DNA of 64,000 nt. Origin: Vombatus ursinus. Taxonomy: Eukaryota > Chordata > Mammalia > Diprotodontia > Vombatidae. Positions 1 through 11,740 of this stretch are shown piece after piece. A program made the position numbers and the translations under genes. Position 1 is the stretch's first letter; each line of letters begins with the position of its first letter. The notes under the pieces are model-generated. The model had not been told where the DNA came from. It saw nothing but the letters and a program-made list of their open reading frames with translations, and did not search any database. The stretch covers positions 10,968,433-11,032,432 of the forward strand of contig NW_020954588.1 of the NCBI RefSeq assembly GCF_900497805.2. Direction: 5' to 3'.

Positions 1-779
1 TGCTTTTAAGAAGCAGAGACTGGGTGCAATCTTGTTGTGTTAATTGCTGCAAAGCTAAATTCACTTATATTCATTTAAATTGGAAAATATATCCATTGCA
101 GAAGCACAGCTGGCTCATGTGTCTGATGAGCAAAAGATATTGCTAAAAATGTTCCCATTCCTCAGCTGAGGGAGGCATCCTGCTGAGAGGTTATGCTTTG
201 AAGCATAGATCTTTTCCTCTCTTTCCCTTTCTTCTGTGCATTTCTTTGTAATCAAACTATTACCTTCAGTGTGGAAGTTTGCTGCAATTATATTTACAGA
301 AAAGAGAGGTGTTTTAAAAAAGATTAAAGCTCACCTGCACTTATGTCTATGAGTACAGATAGTGAGCCTGCAAAAGTCAGCTCTGTTCCTTCTTGGAGGT
401 AGACTTGGGTAAGAAAAACCTCCAGCACCATGTAAACATGCTTTGATCGTGACTCATATATAATCAGCTTCCTTAATAGTTATTTGAAACAAAACATCAT
501 GGATCATAGAAGAACAAGCAAATTCAGTGTTTGTTTATGTTGGAAGGTCCTGGAGCACTGCCACAGGCCTAAGAACTCCAACTTTTGTTCTCTAAAATGG
601 CCACTGATCTGGTTACTAGGTTCCCCTAACAGCAACTCTTTTCAGTTTACTCAATTAGGTCCTATCAAACTTGGTGGTCAAGTAACAAGTTTTTTCCAGG
701 AAGACCAATCTCTCTTACAGGAGAGGATGAGATTTCTTGCTCTAAATGACACCATAAGAGTCTATAAGCTCTAGAATTC
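1..779. other. No gene recognised
   Basis: AT-rich sequence with no repeat or gene that I recognise. A 96-codon open frame at 484-774 has no recognisable domain and looks like chance. Confidence 0.5.
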
Positions 780-970
780 CAGGGTAGGGAATCTGGGGCC
801 TCAAGGTCACATGTGGTCTTCTAGGTCGTTGGGTATAGCATTTTGACTGAGTCTTAACAAATCCTTGTATTAAGGGAATTTGTTCTGTGAAGTTTGGATT
901 TAGTCAAAGGACGCACTTAAGGACCTAGAGGGCCACATGTGGCCTCGAAGTCGCAGGTTCCCCACCCCTG
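780..970. mobile_element. hAT-type MITE, family A (copy 1)
   Basis: A near-palindromic element of about 190 bp. Its ends read CAGGGTAGGGAA on the left and TTCCCCACCCCTG on the right, and GGCCACATGTGGC-like blocks lie inside each end. The same element recurs at 32043-32244 and 46225-46425. TCTAGA occurs on both flanks, which fits the NTCTAGAN target preference known for Charlie-type hAT transposons. It is too short for a transposase and must have been mobilised in trans. Confidence 0.8.
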
Positions 971-1134
971 GTCTAGACTCTACATGCCAAGATTTTAGGT
1001 GAGTGAAGGGTACAAATTGGGCGATTTCTTGCATTGCTTCATCCCCAAAGTTATCCTGTCATCTTGCTAATTGGATTGGAGGCCACAGGAGGTCATGAGA
1101 TAGGGGAAAGCAATGAGAAGCAGAAAAGCAGAGT

Positions 1135-1330
1135 CCGTAGAGACAATGTGACATAGAGGAAGAAGCATTATATGTTGAGTCTGAACACCTAGGTTTGAAT
1201 CTTACCTTAATCACTTCTCCACCTAGCCTTGGGAAGATCATTTAGTCTCTCTGGCCCTTGGCGGCCTTGTTTTTAAAATGATGGAAATGAAGTAGGTAAT
1301 GACCAATGTCCTTTCCAGTCCTAAAGTTTG
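1135..1330 (+). mobile_element. CORE-SINE (MIR/THER-like), sense
   Basis: The order is that of a MIR-like SINE: a tRNA-derived head, TAGGTTTGAATCTTACC, the core CTTGGGAAGATCATTTAG, a degenerate TTAAAATGATGGAAAT and the tail TCCTTTCCAGTCCTAAAG. It is heavily diverged, so an old insertion. Confidence 0.7.
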
Positions 1331-1725
1331 GGTTGTGCTACTCACTGCAACAACACTTTGGGGGCCTGGCAAGCAAAGAAATCAAGAGGATATAGGTACC
1401 TCAGTACAAAACAAGGCAGTCTCAAAGTTAAAACAAACAGCAATTGGGAGGTATGAAGGAGTGTGGGGGGCAATGAGAATCAGGTTAACAAAGTTTTGGG
1501 CACAACTGTCAAAAAGCTAAGAGATCCACAAGAAGGAAGGGAACACTGGCAAGACCGGCAGAGAGAGACAAGGTACACTGGGGAGGCAGGAAACAATAGG
1601 TCTGCAATACTGAAGGGGCTGACTACCTTGGCCTCAGGTGTGGCTATTTTTTAACTACACAACCCTAAGACCCACCCAGCCATCACAGCCAATCCTGTGC
1701 AAGCCTGGTCTATAAACTGCATTAA
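1331..1725. other. No gene recognised
   Basis: About 400 bp between a SINE and an L1. Short open frames at 1299-1654 have no recognisable domain. I see no repeat here that I can name. Confidence 0.4.
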
Positions 1726-1727
1726 TA

Positions 1728-2563
1728 CAAGATGACAAAAGAAGAAAATGATAAATGTTGGAGAAGATGTGGGGAAATTGGAACACTAATGCATTGTTGG
1801 TGGAGTTGTGAAATGATCCAACCATTCTGGAGAGCAATTTGGAACTATGCCCAAAGGGCTATCAAAATGTGCATACCCTTTGACCCAGCAATAGCACTTC
1901 TAGGGCTATATCCCAAAGAGATTATACAGACGGGAAAATGACCAACGTGTACAAAAATATTTATAGCAGCTCTTTTTGTGGTGGCAAAGAATTGGAAATT
2001 GAGAGGATACCCATCAATTGGGGAATGGCTGAACAAGTTGTGGTATATAAATGTAATGGAATACTATTGTGCTATAAGAAATGATGAGCAGGATGATTTC
2101 AGAAAAAAACCTGTAAAGACTTGTGTGATCTGATGCTGAGTGAAATGAGCAGAACCAAGAGAACGTTGTGCAATGACAGATATTAATAAACTTAACCCTT
2201 CTCAGCAATACAAGGATCTAAGACATCTGCAAAGGCCTCATGATTGAAAATGCTATCCACATCCAAAGAAAGAACTATGGAGTTTGAATGAAGATCGAAG
2301 CATACTATTTGCTATTTTTTTTTGTTCTATTGAGTTTTGTTTCCTCTTTCTAGTGGTTCCTCCTATTGGTCCTAATTCTTACTTACAACATCATTAATGT
2401 GAAAATATGTTTAATAGGAATGGATATGTATAGCCTATATCAGATTGTGCGCCGCCTTGGGGAGGGTGGTGGGGAGGAAGGGGAAGAAAAAATTTAAGCT
2501 CAAAAGCATATGGAAGTGATTGTTGATAAATCAAAATAAATTAATTAATAAAAAATAAATAAG
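1728..2563 (+). mobile_element. L1 LINE, 5'-truncated 3' end
   Basis: The element begins inside the ORF2 C-terminal region. The frame at 1732-1941 reads CWRRCGEIGTLMHCWWSC and IPFDPAIALLGLYPKE, the conserved L1 ORF2 tail. It ends in a stop and is followed in another frame by the AALFVVAKNWKL segment, so the remnant is frameshifted. The 3' UTR follows, with a G-rich GGGGAGGGTGGTGGGG stretch and an A-rich end of AATAAATTAATT repeats. EN and RT domains are absent. It is close to the L1 at 29481-29974. I could not find convincing target-site duplications. Confidence 0.9.
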
Positions 2564-2564
2564 C

Positions 2565-2900
2565 TACAGTAATAGAAAACGTGGTTAGAAGTAAATAATG
2601 AAAGGTAAAAGAGGGAACTTTTAACCTCTCCTCTAAAGATGAATGACCCTTTGGGCTGTCCCTGGCTCCATGCCTCCACACATAGTTGAGGATACTTAAA
2701 CCCAACTGGCTGACTCAGCCTTAGCTCCAGCCTCTGAGACCAATCTCAGCCTCCATAGGGAGATGGTGATGGGAGAATCTTTGGATCCTTGACTTGATGG
2801 TCAGTCTTGCTGTTAATTAATTTCATCCTCACCTTGTACTCTGCATCTAGTAACTAGGCTTTTGCTTTACTGTGTACGCCTATGGTCATATTGTTATTAA
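2565..2900. other. No gene recognised
   Basis: About 340 bp of sequence with no recognisable gene or repeat. Confidence 0.4.
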
Positions 2901-2904
2901 AAGA

Positions 2905-3475
2905 AAGAGCCTGGATACACAACCAGGTCCTTACAAGATATATACAGAGTAGTTAAAGGTGATCTGAAAGGAGAGGCCTTAGCAGTTGGGAGTAGGAAAA
3001 ATTCTTCTGCAGCAGGTAACATTTGATCTGTGTTTTTAAGGAAGACTGGTGGTGAGAGAGTAGCATATTCCAGGCACAAGAGACAGCCATGCAAAGGCAA
3101 AGAGATGAGAGATTGAATGCTGTGTTCAAGAAACTGCAAATAAATCAGATTATATAGAGAGTGTAGGGGACTAAAGGATAAAAATACTAGCGAAGGTCCA
3201 AGTTGTGAGATTTAAGTGCTAAACATGGGACTTTATATTTTATGCTGGAGGTAATGGGGAGTCACTGAAGATCTTTGAGCAAAGACAGTTATATGGTCAG
3301 GTCTACATTTAGAAAAAAAATAATAATAATCTTGGCAGCTGAGTGAAGAGTAATTGGTGTGAGCAGAAATTTGAGGTAGAGAGACCACGTGGGCCATCGA
3401 AGTAGTACAATTGAGAGGTGATGAGGGCCTGGACTATGGCTGTGGACCTGTAAATGAAGAGACATGTATGAGAGA
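2905..3475 (-). mobile_element. L2 LINE fragment, antisense
   Basis: The plus strand reads like reverse-complemented L2 ORF2 and 3' region: AGCATATTCCAGGCACAAG, TGTGTTCAAGAAACTGC, GGTAATGGGGAGTCACTGAAG, ATCTTTGAGCAAAGACAG. The same antisense L2 segment recurs at 28270-28640, 31555-31850 and 35850-36145. It is old and strongly diverged. Confidence 0.65.
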
Positions 3476-3477
3476 TG

Positions 3478-3560
3478 CTGTGAAGGGGAGATCTGAACCC
3501 AGGGCTTCCTGACTCCAAGCCCAATATTACACTCTCCACACTGAGCTACCATGTTCCACC
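3478..3560 (-). mobile_element. CORE-SINE head fragment, antisense
   Basis: GAACCCAGGGCTTCCTGACTCC followed by a degenerate CACTGAGCTACCATG is the reverse complement of the tRNA-like head of marsupial SINEs. Only the head is present. Confidence 0.55.
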
Positions 3561-4360
3561 TACTTAACCATTTCTGGCTCGGCCTCAAGCTAACAGAATG
3601 ATGGTCTGTATTTTCTCCTGTTGCCTGTCAGGACCTATCTAGTCCCCCAGGACACTGACATTACCGATCATTTCCCACTCAGTTCCTGACCAGATCCCAG
3701 CATTTAATAGAGGAAGATTTATTTAAAAACTCCCTGAAGTTCGGCTGCCAGCTCCAAAGGCTTAAACCAAGATTTCAAGTGCGGGGAGAAGTGAGCAGAC
3801 TTAAAGGATGGGATGTCACACCTCTTGCAGCTTCATTCATCTCGTGGATGGGGCAATATCACCGTCGTTCCCAATTAGCAGGTGGTTTCTGTGTTGTGGG
3901 AGGTATTTATTCACAGAGAGCTTCTCACCCTGGCATAACGTCTGTGCGCATAGTGACAGCTGATCCCTGGATACCTGGGGGTGGCTGATCACAGATGGTG
4001 AATTGGGGCCCAGGCCTTCCCTTCTGCCAGCTTGTAGTTCTGTGCTCCAAATGATCATCCTCTTTTTCTCTTCATGAAGCTAGGATAACTATACTTCATC
4101 TTTTGTCACGTTTCACATAAAACGCCTAATAGAAGATATGGAGAACAGTCCAAGGGAAGGAAACCATAGAAATACAAAATTTTCCAAAGAAAAACATATG
4201 GAAAAAATGTGTATAGTATAGAGTAGACAAAAGGTCAACATTCTCTGGAACTTTGGGTGCCTAAGTACCTTGAACATAGCTATAGAAATAAAAGTAGTGA
4301 GAGTTTTTAATATGGGGATGTGGCCTTAGGAAACAACTTTAGACCTCAATTAGCAGATCA
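3561..4360. other. No gene recognised
   Basis: About 800 bp with no repeat I can name. Opposed open frames at 3779-3988 (+) and 3837-4058 (-) overlap and show no domain. Confidence 0.4.
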
Positions 4361-4364
4361 TGCA

Positions 4365-4510
4365 CTCATCAAGCAATCAGTCAGCATCTACTACATGCCA
4401 GGAATTCGGCTTGGGTGTGAAGTTATAAAGACCAGAGTGAAATAGTTACTGCCCTATATGTTCTATACATGCTAAGGGGAGGGGCAAACAATTTATGCCT
4501 CCATGAGTAC
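4365..4510 (-). mobile_element. L2 LINE 3' tail, antisense
   Basis: AGCATCTACTACATGCCAGG is the reverse complement of the L2 3' terminus (CCTGGCACATAGTAGGTGCT). It is followed by a degenerate counterpart of the rest of the tail. Confidence 0.5.
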
Positions 4511-4524
4511 ATACAAAGTACTTT

Positions 4525-5545
4525 CTTTTTTTCTTTCTTCTTTTTTTTTGAACAGGTTTTTTTTGTATTTTCTTTTTTAATTAATTAATTTATTTTTAGT
4601 TTTCAATATTCACTTCCACAAGATTTTGAGTTCCAACTTTTCTCCCTATCTCTCCCCTTCCCCCACCCCAAGATATGCATTCTGAATATCCCTTCCCCTA
4701 ATCTGCCCTCTCCTCTATCATCCTCCCCCCCTTCTTTTGCTTCCTTCCCCTTATATTTTCCTGTAGGGCAGGATGGATTTCTATACCCCATTGTCTGTAT
4801 ATCTTATTTCCCAGTTGCACGTAAAAACAATCTTTAGCATTTGTTTTTAAAACTCTGAGCTCCAAATTCTCTCCATCCCTACCCACCCACCGTCATTCAT
4901 AAGGCAAGAAAGTCAATACAGGTTATACGTGTATAGTCATGCAAAACACCTAAATAATAGTCATGTTGTGAAAAACTAACTATATTTCCCTTCATCCTAT
5001 CCTCCCGCTGCCCCCCCCATTTATTATATCCTCTCTTTTGACCAGGTACTTCCTCAAAAGTGTTTACTTCTGATAACCCCCTCTCCCAATCTGCCCTCCC
5101 TTCTACCATCACCCCCTCTCTTATCCCCTTCCCCTCTATTTTCCTGTAGGGCAAGATAACTTTCCATACCCAATTGAGTGTGTATGTTATTCCTTCCTTA
5201 AGCCAAATCCTATGAGAATAAGATTCACTCATTCCCTCTCACCTTCCCCCACTTGCCCTCCACTGTAAAAGCCTTTTCTTGTCTGTTTTATGTGAGATAA
5301 TTTACCCCATTTTACCTCTCCTTTTCTCCTTCTCTCTGTATAATCCTTCCACAGATGCTTGCTATTAACCCTGAATTCTGTCATCTCGAACCCAAGCAGC
5401 TTCAGTCCTCAGGTCTACTCAAGGGTCAGCACATCACCCTCTTTACACACCCGGTAGTCTGAGATCAGGGTTAGCACACCTTTCTGGGGGCAGTGGGCAG
5501 ACCAAACTGTCTCAGCTAAGGCTCTATCAAGTGGGGGAACTACTC
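4525..5545 (-). mobile_element. L1-like 3' region, antisense, CT-rich
   Basis: The left edge is an A-tail in antisense (T-rich, TTAATTAATTAATTTATT). Next comes TTTTCAATATTCACTTCCAC, the reverse complement of the tail GTGGAAGTGAATATTGAAAA, which resembles the other L1 3' ends here. The body is strongly CT-rich on the plus strand. It repeats a unit: AATCTGCCCTCTCCT...TTTTCCTGTAGGGCA occurs near 4700-4770 and again near 5090-5155. It resembles a long polypurine L1 3' UTR on the minus strand. Open frames within it are low-complexity and I do not call them genes. Confidence 0.55.
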
Positions 5546-5835
5546 CAGGGTGCCCCCATCCAAGATCATGGTGAAGGTCATCTCTTTGTTACCAGCTCAA
5601 ATATAATCTATTTCTGAATATTTAGTGAATCATTCACTCAATTCCTTCTTCATTCTGTTATTGAGCAGGACACTGACCTCACCCCTCAGCTCCTTGCTGA
5701 CCTGGGCCAGGTGGTCCTTACACTCATCAGCTGCACCTTGGCTCAAAGTTATTGTCATAACCTCCTTCTTTCCTAAGACAGTGCTTCCAAGGGAGGAGGA
5801 ATGCATGACCCTTGCCCTTTTCCCAAATTAATTTG
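5546..5835. other. Unassigned sequence next to an LTR-like fossil
   Basis: A 68-codon frame at 5625-5831 shows no domain I can name. It lies directly before the LTR-like block and may be a remnant of the same element, but nothing in the sequence proves it. Confidence 0.3.
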
Positions 5836-6365
5836 GGTGTCTACTTCTTGAGGGGGGAGATGGTGAGATTAAAATAGAGTGGTCAAAAAGAAGTCCATTA
5901 TCTCAGGTACCACTTAAAGTCACTATTAGGAGACAATGAGATTTAAGTAGACTGGTCAATAAAATACTGAAACAAGAAACCCTCAGCCCCTCTGCCCTTG
6001 GGAGGACAAAGGAATAGATAATGCCCCAAACTCAGAAACTAAAATCCCTGATTACCTCATCTCCTGCCCGGCAGGTTTTACTCTACAAGAATCCATAGTC
6101 TCTCCTGGCGAGGGGGTGTCCTCCTTAAGTGAAGGGCATCTACCTTTGGTGGGTGACATCTCCCCTTACTCAGGCATCTCTCTTAAACCCCCTGTCCTTG
6201 GGGGACTGCCACCACCCCCCTTAAGCTGGGATCTCCCTTTAACTGTGTCTTCCTTAATGAACTGGGGAGCCTGCTTGGTGTGTTGTGTTGTTTTGTGTTG
6301 TATTACCCACAATAAATGCCTGTACTTGATTTGGAGACAGCCTGAGCGAATTCATTTTGAGTGAA
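5836..6365 (+). mobile_element. Solo-LTR-like endogenous retrovirus fossil
   Basis: A block of about 530 bp with LTR character. It is more GC-rich than its surroundings, has a polyadenylation signal AATAAA (in CACAATAAATGCCTG) near the right end, and then a short U5-like end GAGCGAATTCATTTTGAG. Approximate ends are TG... and ...CA. The 3' part resembles gamma-type (class I) LTRs. I see no second LTR or coding interior, so it is a broken, probably solo fossil. Boundaries are approximate. Confidence 0.45.
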
Positions 6366-7934
6366 CATTTTCAGGTGCACCCTGAACCTCATCATAGTCA
6401 CTCTTAATATCTTTCAATTTGTTGTTCCTCACGTTTGCTACAGAGAAGATGAAAAGGTATTTGTATGTGTCCACACATTTTTGAAGGTTGCTATCAGGTT
6501 TTGTTTGAATTCTAAGTCTTTCTTGGTGATCTTCATTAAATAAACCTTCTTATGGTCACATCTGGATTTAGGCATGATGTTCCCAATACTGAAAGGTAAA
6601 TTTTTTAAGAAACAAGGTAAGCTTCCTAACCTGTGGGGTGAGTATCCCCCTCAAATATGTATGCTTGTTTAGGGAGCAAGGGAAACGGGGAAAAAGGGAG
6701 ATAAAAAGGTCAGAAGTCTCTGTGTAGTACCCAAAGGAGATTTTCTTGTTCTTTGTCCCAGAGTCCAGGTGTTTGGATTTCATAACAACTTTTTTTCTCT
6801 GTGACTTCTGTTGCCTGGCTCTTCCCTGCTCTTACCTTACCTGTGTCTTATTGACTTTTTTTTTTTCCTCTTAACATTTGTTAGGATGGGAGGGGCTAAC
6901 CAGGTAGGCAAAATTGGTCCCTGCCAGTCTTATGGTCAGGGCAAACTGGGGTTGTGGTGAGGAATTTGGGGGGCTTTCTGCCCAAAACCAATGAACAGCC
7001 ACCTCCAGTATCCTGTTTTCCTTAGCAATGTCAAGACAATGCTACATTTGGATAAAACAATGGGTTTTTTTTTCAGACATAAGGAGAAAGCAGTTTTATG
7101 ACTTTCTAATCGTATACATTGTGAATTACAAAAAGAATCTCACAACTGTAAGAAATTTCACTGCACCTAGTCTAATCTGCCTGAATACACTGACAATTTC
7201 TGGTAAATATCAAAGTTTTTTCAAGCATTTTGATGAGTTTTATTGATAAATTAATATGAATAACTGCTGATTATGATTTATTTTCCTTCCTTCTAGTATT
7301 TAAAAATCATCCTATATACATTTACTCCTTACATAGCACAATTCACAAAATTGCAGACCAACTATTTTTTTCTTTAACTACCTCTGCAGTTTTCAAAGGT
7401 GCACAACAAAATAATTCATGATATTCTCTTTCAGAAAGCAGGATGAAGGTTTATTTTCCCTGATATCATAGCCATATTATGTTCTTGAAGAAAAAAAATA
7501 TATATATATATAGGGGATAGCAATAGGTAAATATGTTCTATTTAGAATTATCATTTCAGAAGTTATTTTAAAGTCAAGGAACCATTATACAAAAAAAGAT
7601 CAAAATGTACAATTTCAATAGATTATGTACATTCAATAACATCAACCTCTCTATAATTAATATAACATTAAAGAAATGATAAAATATAAGAAATATTTTT
7701 TTCTTAAATAAGACTGGTTGAATATTAAATTTAATATCTAACAGCAGACTATGAAGTCAATCCCCCTCTTGCTCATAACAGCTTTTTTTAAGAAAACATT
7801 CCAAAGTCTATACTATCTTAATCTATTTTATTTGATTGTTCTATACACCCATTAGAGTTTAGTTTGTATATTTATACACACACATTGTAAGAAGTGAGTA
7901 TTTATCTTTTGTATTTAATAATTAACTATTGTAT
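6366..7934. other. No gene recognised
   Basis: About 1.6 kb of AT-rich sequence. It contains a short (TA)n run near 7498-7512 and T-rich stretches. Open frames at 6361-6543 and 7028-7246 have no recognisable domain. Confidence 0.4.
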
Positions 7935-8689
7935 TAGGACCAAGATTTTTTTCTCTTTTCAACTTTCTCACCCAGAAACCAACCAGTGTGAGAAATCTCT
8001 CTTAAAGATTTACCCAGGCGAAGATCTAATCTGGCAGTTAAAGAAATTCTAAGTTTGGCCTAATAGATACATTCCTGCTCCTTGTGTTTTCTCAGACAGG
8101 TCTTGGAAACTGTTGATTTTCCCTTTTGCCAGACAGGTGATATGGAAATTGACATTTCTTTGACCAAATTTTGGTTGATCCAAGTCACAGTTCCTCAAGA
8201 CCCACATTATAACATAGTCCAGTCTCTCATTGTAATATTCATTTTTTTATTACTTGTTGACCAATCAGAATTGATTTCTACCCCTCAGGAACATCTACTC
8301 TTCAAAGGACATATAAACTCTAAACCCACAGCCATGAGGGATCTTTGGTATAAGAGAGATGGCCAAATGGTTATCCTTATGTTAATAAACATGCTGGTCT
8401 TATTAATAAAAGGATTAAATTACCCAGAAATTATGTCTCTTAGAACTTTTTAATCATCATAACATACATTCACACATTGGGGAAATATGAGATATCCAGG
8501 GAATTTCCAGGGGCTACTGTTGCTTACATGCCTCTATGCACCATGAAGGGCCCATGAAGTCTTTATGAAGAGGTACTTGTGTATCTTGTCAGGGTTCTTG
8601 ACCTAAGATACTTCTAGAAGAAAATAATAGGATCCATACTACTGTGATTTAGGGAATATGGAAATGCAAACGTACTTAAGAGAAATATG
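7935..8689. other. Unassigned, 123-codon frame without recognisable domain
   Basis: The frame at 8082-8453 (+) has a hydrophobic middle (SLIVIFIFLLLV) but nothing else I recognise, no Kozak context and no splice evidence. The surrounding block has weak LTR-like features, including AATAAA-type signals near 8381 and 8400. I leave it unassigned. Confidence 0.3.
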
Positions 8690-8860
8690 ATAGAACCATT
8701 GATCTAAAGTTTGAAGGGATCTCAATTACCATCTAGCCCAATCCATTCATTTTACAAATGAGAAAATTGAGACCCAGAGAGGTTAAGTGATATGCCTTAA
8801 AACACACAAGTGGCACCCTGAACATTTGAACTTATGTCCTGTGAATCTAGATGCAATGTT
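8690..8860 (-). mobile_element. CORE-SINE (MIR3/THER-like), antisense
   Basis: TTTGAAGGGATCTCAATTACC, TCATTTTACAAATGAG, GAGAGGTTAAGTGATATGCC, AAGTGGCACCCTGAACATTTG follow the order of an antisense MIR-like SINE. Confidence 0.75.
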
Positions 8861-8984
8861 TTTTTTTTTTGTTTTTCCTCTGTATGATCATGATACGATA
8901 TAATAATAAGAAAGTAAGATAGTAAGAAAACAAACAAACAAACAAAACATTAGATTCTACCAGTAGTTTTTAGCAGTACCATAC

Positions 8985-9085
8985 CTTGTTAAGTCAGAAA
9001 ATCTCTGGGCTTTAATTCCTTTATATGTAAAAATAGAGGACTGGATTAGGTCCCTTCTAACTCTAAATCTATGATCCTAGGAAGG
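8985..9085 (+). mobile_element. CORE-SINE 3' half, sense
   Basis: AATCTCTGGGCTTTAATTCC, then TAGAGGACTGGATTAGGTCCC and CTAAATCTATGATCCTA, the typical 3' end of the MIR3/THER-like family. Confidence 0.7.
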
Positions 9086-9224
9086 GAAATCAATGTTACA
9101 TTCTGCTCCAAAAGTGCTATCTGTGCTGTTTTACAAAGGGTATGTTAGTGGTAGACTACAGCAGGTCATGGTGACATGCCTTTTCCTCCTCCACCTTGTA
9201 AAGCTTTATTTAATGAATGCAAAA

Positions 9225-9345
9225 GTTCATATGATCATTGATTTCAAGCTGAAAGGGAGTTTTCATCTTATTTTAGAGATGTGGAAACTGAAGCCCAGAT
9301 AAGAAAAATGATTTACTCATAGTCACATAGGCAGTTTTTGGGGAA
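9225..9345 (-). mobile_element. CORE-SINE fragment, antisense
   Basis: TTTTAGAGATGTGGAAACTGA, a degenerate TTACTCATAGTCACATAGGC and GGAATGGCAGATATAAG match the middle of an antisense MIR-like SINE. Confidence 0.55.
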
Positions 9346-11374
9346 TGGCAGATATAAGAATGGAAAGAAGGTAATGATATGATATGTGGAATACAAAGTT
9401 GGAAACCTTTTAAACTTTTCTTTAAAGATACTTCTTTCATTGGACCCCAACACCACTAACCTAGATGGGGATTTAAGTGACTTCGATCAGATGGTTCATG
9501 ACATGATAATCAAATACTTAAGGAACCAAAAGTTTCCCATGAGAATTATCAAAAGTATTCTCTTCCTCTCTAGAATTGTAAAGCCTGGGTTTCCAATAGA
9601 ATATAAATTGTCCCAGCTCTATTCCATCCTTTAATACGCTCAGGCCATTTTTCAAACAAATACTAATCCAAATGATTACATCTTCCATCAACAGGCAATG
9701 CCAATAAGCTGGCTATTTTTGATACTCATTTTTCACATGATGTAAGATAATGAGAAGTTATCGCTTTCTTTCACTCAATCTTACTTTTCCAAAGCAGAGA
9801 TAAGCCCTCACTGAAATCTGCTCCCAAACTGTGCCCACTACGCTGATCAAAGACAGATATCAGCAGTCTTTCTCAGAGGCAAGGGGACCTGGTTCAAGTA
9901 GGGCAATTTCCATGTGACCATTGACATCTATCTCCAATTGTGCCAGAAGCTTCTTGCAAGAAATTTTAAATGGTGTTTACTCTAAAATAGTCCCAGAAAA
10001 GGTTGGTGATCTACCTGAATCAGGTATATACATGACGATAAGATTCTCAATCTCTGGCAGCCATTTCAACAGTTACAGCTAAAGCTGCTTTAGAAATCTT
10101 ATTTTTAAAAAGTCTAGCATGGGATCTGATGACCTAAAATCATACTTTTATTGCTCCTTTTCTCCATCCATTTCCTGTTACAGCCTCATTAACCACCAAT
10201 CTGCCCATACCGGAGACTTTAGCTTACAGGAACTTCTGCCCTAGGCCCTCCCTCAATCCTGAGTGATGATTCCCTTTCTCAGACCACTATTTCAGGTAAG
10301 ACTTAGCCATGCTTCACTTCATTCCCTCTTTTCTGGCCACCTTCTCCATTGACACCTCCTCTAGACTCTTCACTAATCCCTTTGTTGATATGCTTTTACT
10401 CTTTAATCACATACCTACCCCCTCACTATGAACCATGATTAAATCAACTCTGCCGTTATTCCTAGACAGAGGACATACTCCCATAATTAATGGATATCAC
10501 ATCCATATTCCACAGGGGCTATCTTTTAGCCATTCTTTAACATATGGCCTTTCACTTTGTCAACTGTTTTCAAGATTGCATTATATAGGATCTTTATTCT
10601 AAAAGGTTTGACATAACTTTTAACTAAAAGCAATGAAATTCTGTCTTGATCACTGATATTATACTGTGAACCCCAAGCCCCATGAACCCTACAAACCCCA
10701 ATTTGAAACAGATCCTTCTCTAAGAAAGAGACAAATGGAATTGGGGTACATGTGTCCACAGTTTAATTTCTCTCAAGCTGGCTTGATGTGCATTGCATGG
10801 GAGTTCAGCCCAAAACTGGGCCAGGTTCAGAACTGGCTCAGTTTAGGATTTTGGGCTGCAGCCTTATGTGCCCTTCAAGGAGTAGGTGTTCCTAAGGGGT
10901 GATTGGTCCACATCCCAGGAGGTGGGTTATATTAAAAAGAGGTCTTAAGTATGTGCTTTAGATCACTTAGTCCACAAAGGCCAATACTGCCATCAAAGGA
11001 AATACCACCCCAGTCTTGGGAGTCTGTCTCCACCCAAACCTGAGTAGGATACATCAGTTCAGGCCTCAGTTAGAGTCTGACCAAGATAAGAAGATTCAAT
11101 GCAATCTCATTATCAAAGATGCCCTTCTGAACAACTTTGGACGGAAGGCTGGCAGGGTAGAATTCTGAGTCTCCAAGACACAGATTACCAAGAAAAATCA
11201 TTTTTAAATACCAAACTCAAGATAGGAGAGAAAGAGAATGCTACCTTACACCAACTAACCTAGAAATAAATAATATTAAGATTCAAACTAGATTGCATAG
11301 AACCTCAAATCTGAAACAACATGATCACTAACTGCCTCTATACAACTCAATGTGAATTAATTCATTACCAACTT
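9346..11374. other. About 2 kb without a recognised gene
   Basis: The open frame at 9386-9634 has no domain. 10140-10460 is pyrimidine-rich on the plus strand and has some L2 ORF2 flavour, too weak to call. 10660-11060 is more GC-rich, with an inverted CCAAT (GATTGGTCC) and a TATA-like TTATATTAAAAAG about 20 bases further on, which would suit an old LTR. I could not confirm that. Confidence 0.35.
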
Positions 11375-11470
11375 CATACAAACAATAGAAATAAAAAGAC
11401 AAAAATAAAATAGGCCCTACTTTTGAGGAGCTTACATTCTGTTTCACATACTATCTCCAACATAAATATG
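11375..11470 (-). mobile_element. L2 LINE 3' tail fragment, antisense
   Basis: TAGGCCCTACTTTTGAGGAG followed by CTTACATTCTG corresponds to the reverse complement of the L2 3' region (AGAATGTAAGCTCC...AGGGC). Confidence 0.5.
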
Positions 11471-11534
11471 ATAGTCACAATAGAAAGAGCATTATTAAAG
11501 CATTAAGATTTTTTAAAAGCCCTTTCAAACTCCA

Positions 11535-11740
11535 AACTCATAGGATCATAGACTTAAAGCAGAGATATTTGAGGTCATCTACTCAAATGGCATCATTTTA
11601 CAAATGAAGAAATTAAAGCCTATCATGGTTAAGTGACTTGCCCATGTTCACACAATAGGAAGTTATAGAGGTAGGATTTGAACCTAGGTCTTCCTGGGTC
11701 CAAGTCTAATATATTATCTACTACTCTGCCAATGGCAGGA
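11535..11740 (-). mobile_element. CORE-SINE (MIR3/THER-like), antisense
   Basis: Complete order is present: ATAGGATCATAGACTTAAAG, GAGGTCATCTACTCAAA, CATTTTACAAATGAAG, GGTTAAGTGACTTGCCC, GGATTTGAACCTAGGTC. Roughly 200 bp. Confidence 0.8.

Noticed and set aside
1732-1941. Frame with CWWSC and DPAIALLG motifs that could look like a small cysteine protein
   Set aside because: It is the C-terminal part of L1 ORF2, as the same block occurs at 21112, 22530 and in known L1s.
8082-8453. 123-codon open frame with a hydrophobic stretch, in a block with LTR-like signals
   Set aside because: No recognisable domain or start context, and no second LTR or clear TG/CA ends. Neither a gene nor a retroviral fossil can be supported.
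10660-11060. GC-richer block with inverted CCAAT and TATA-like sites
   Set aside because: Suggestive of an LTR promoter, but no ends, polyadenylation signal or second copy could be defined.
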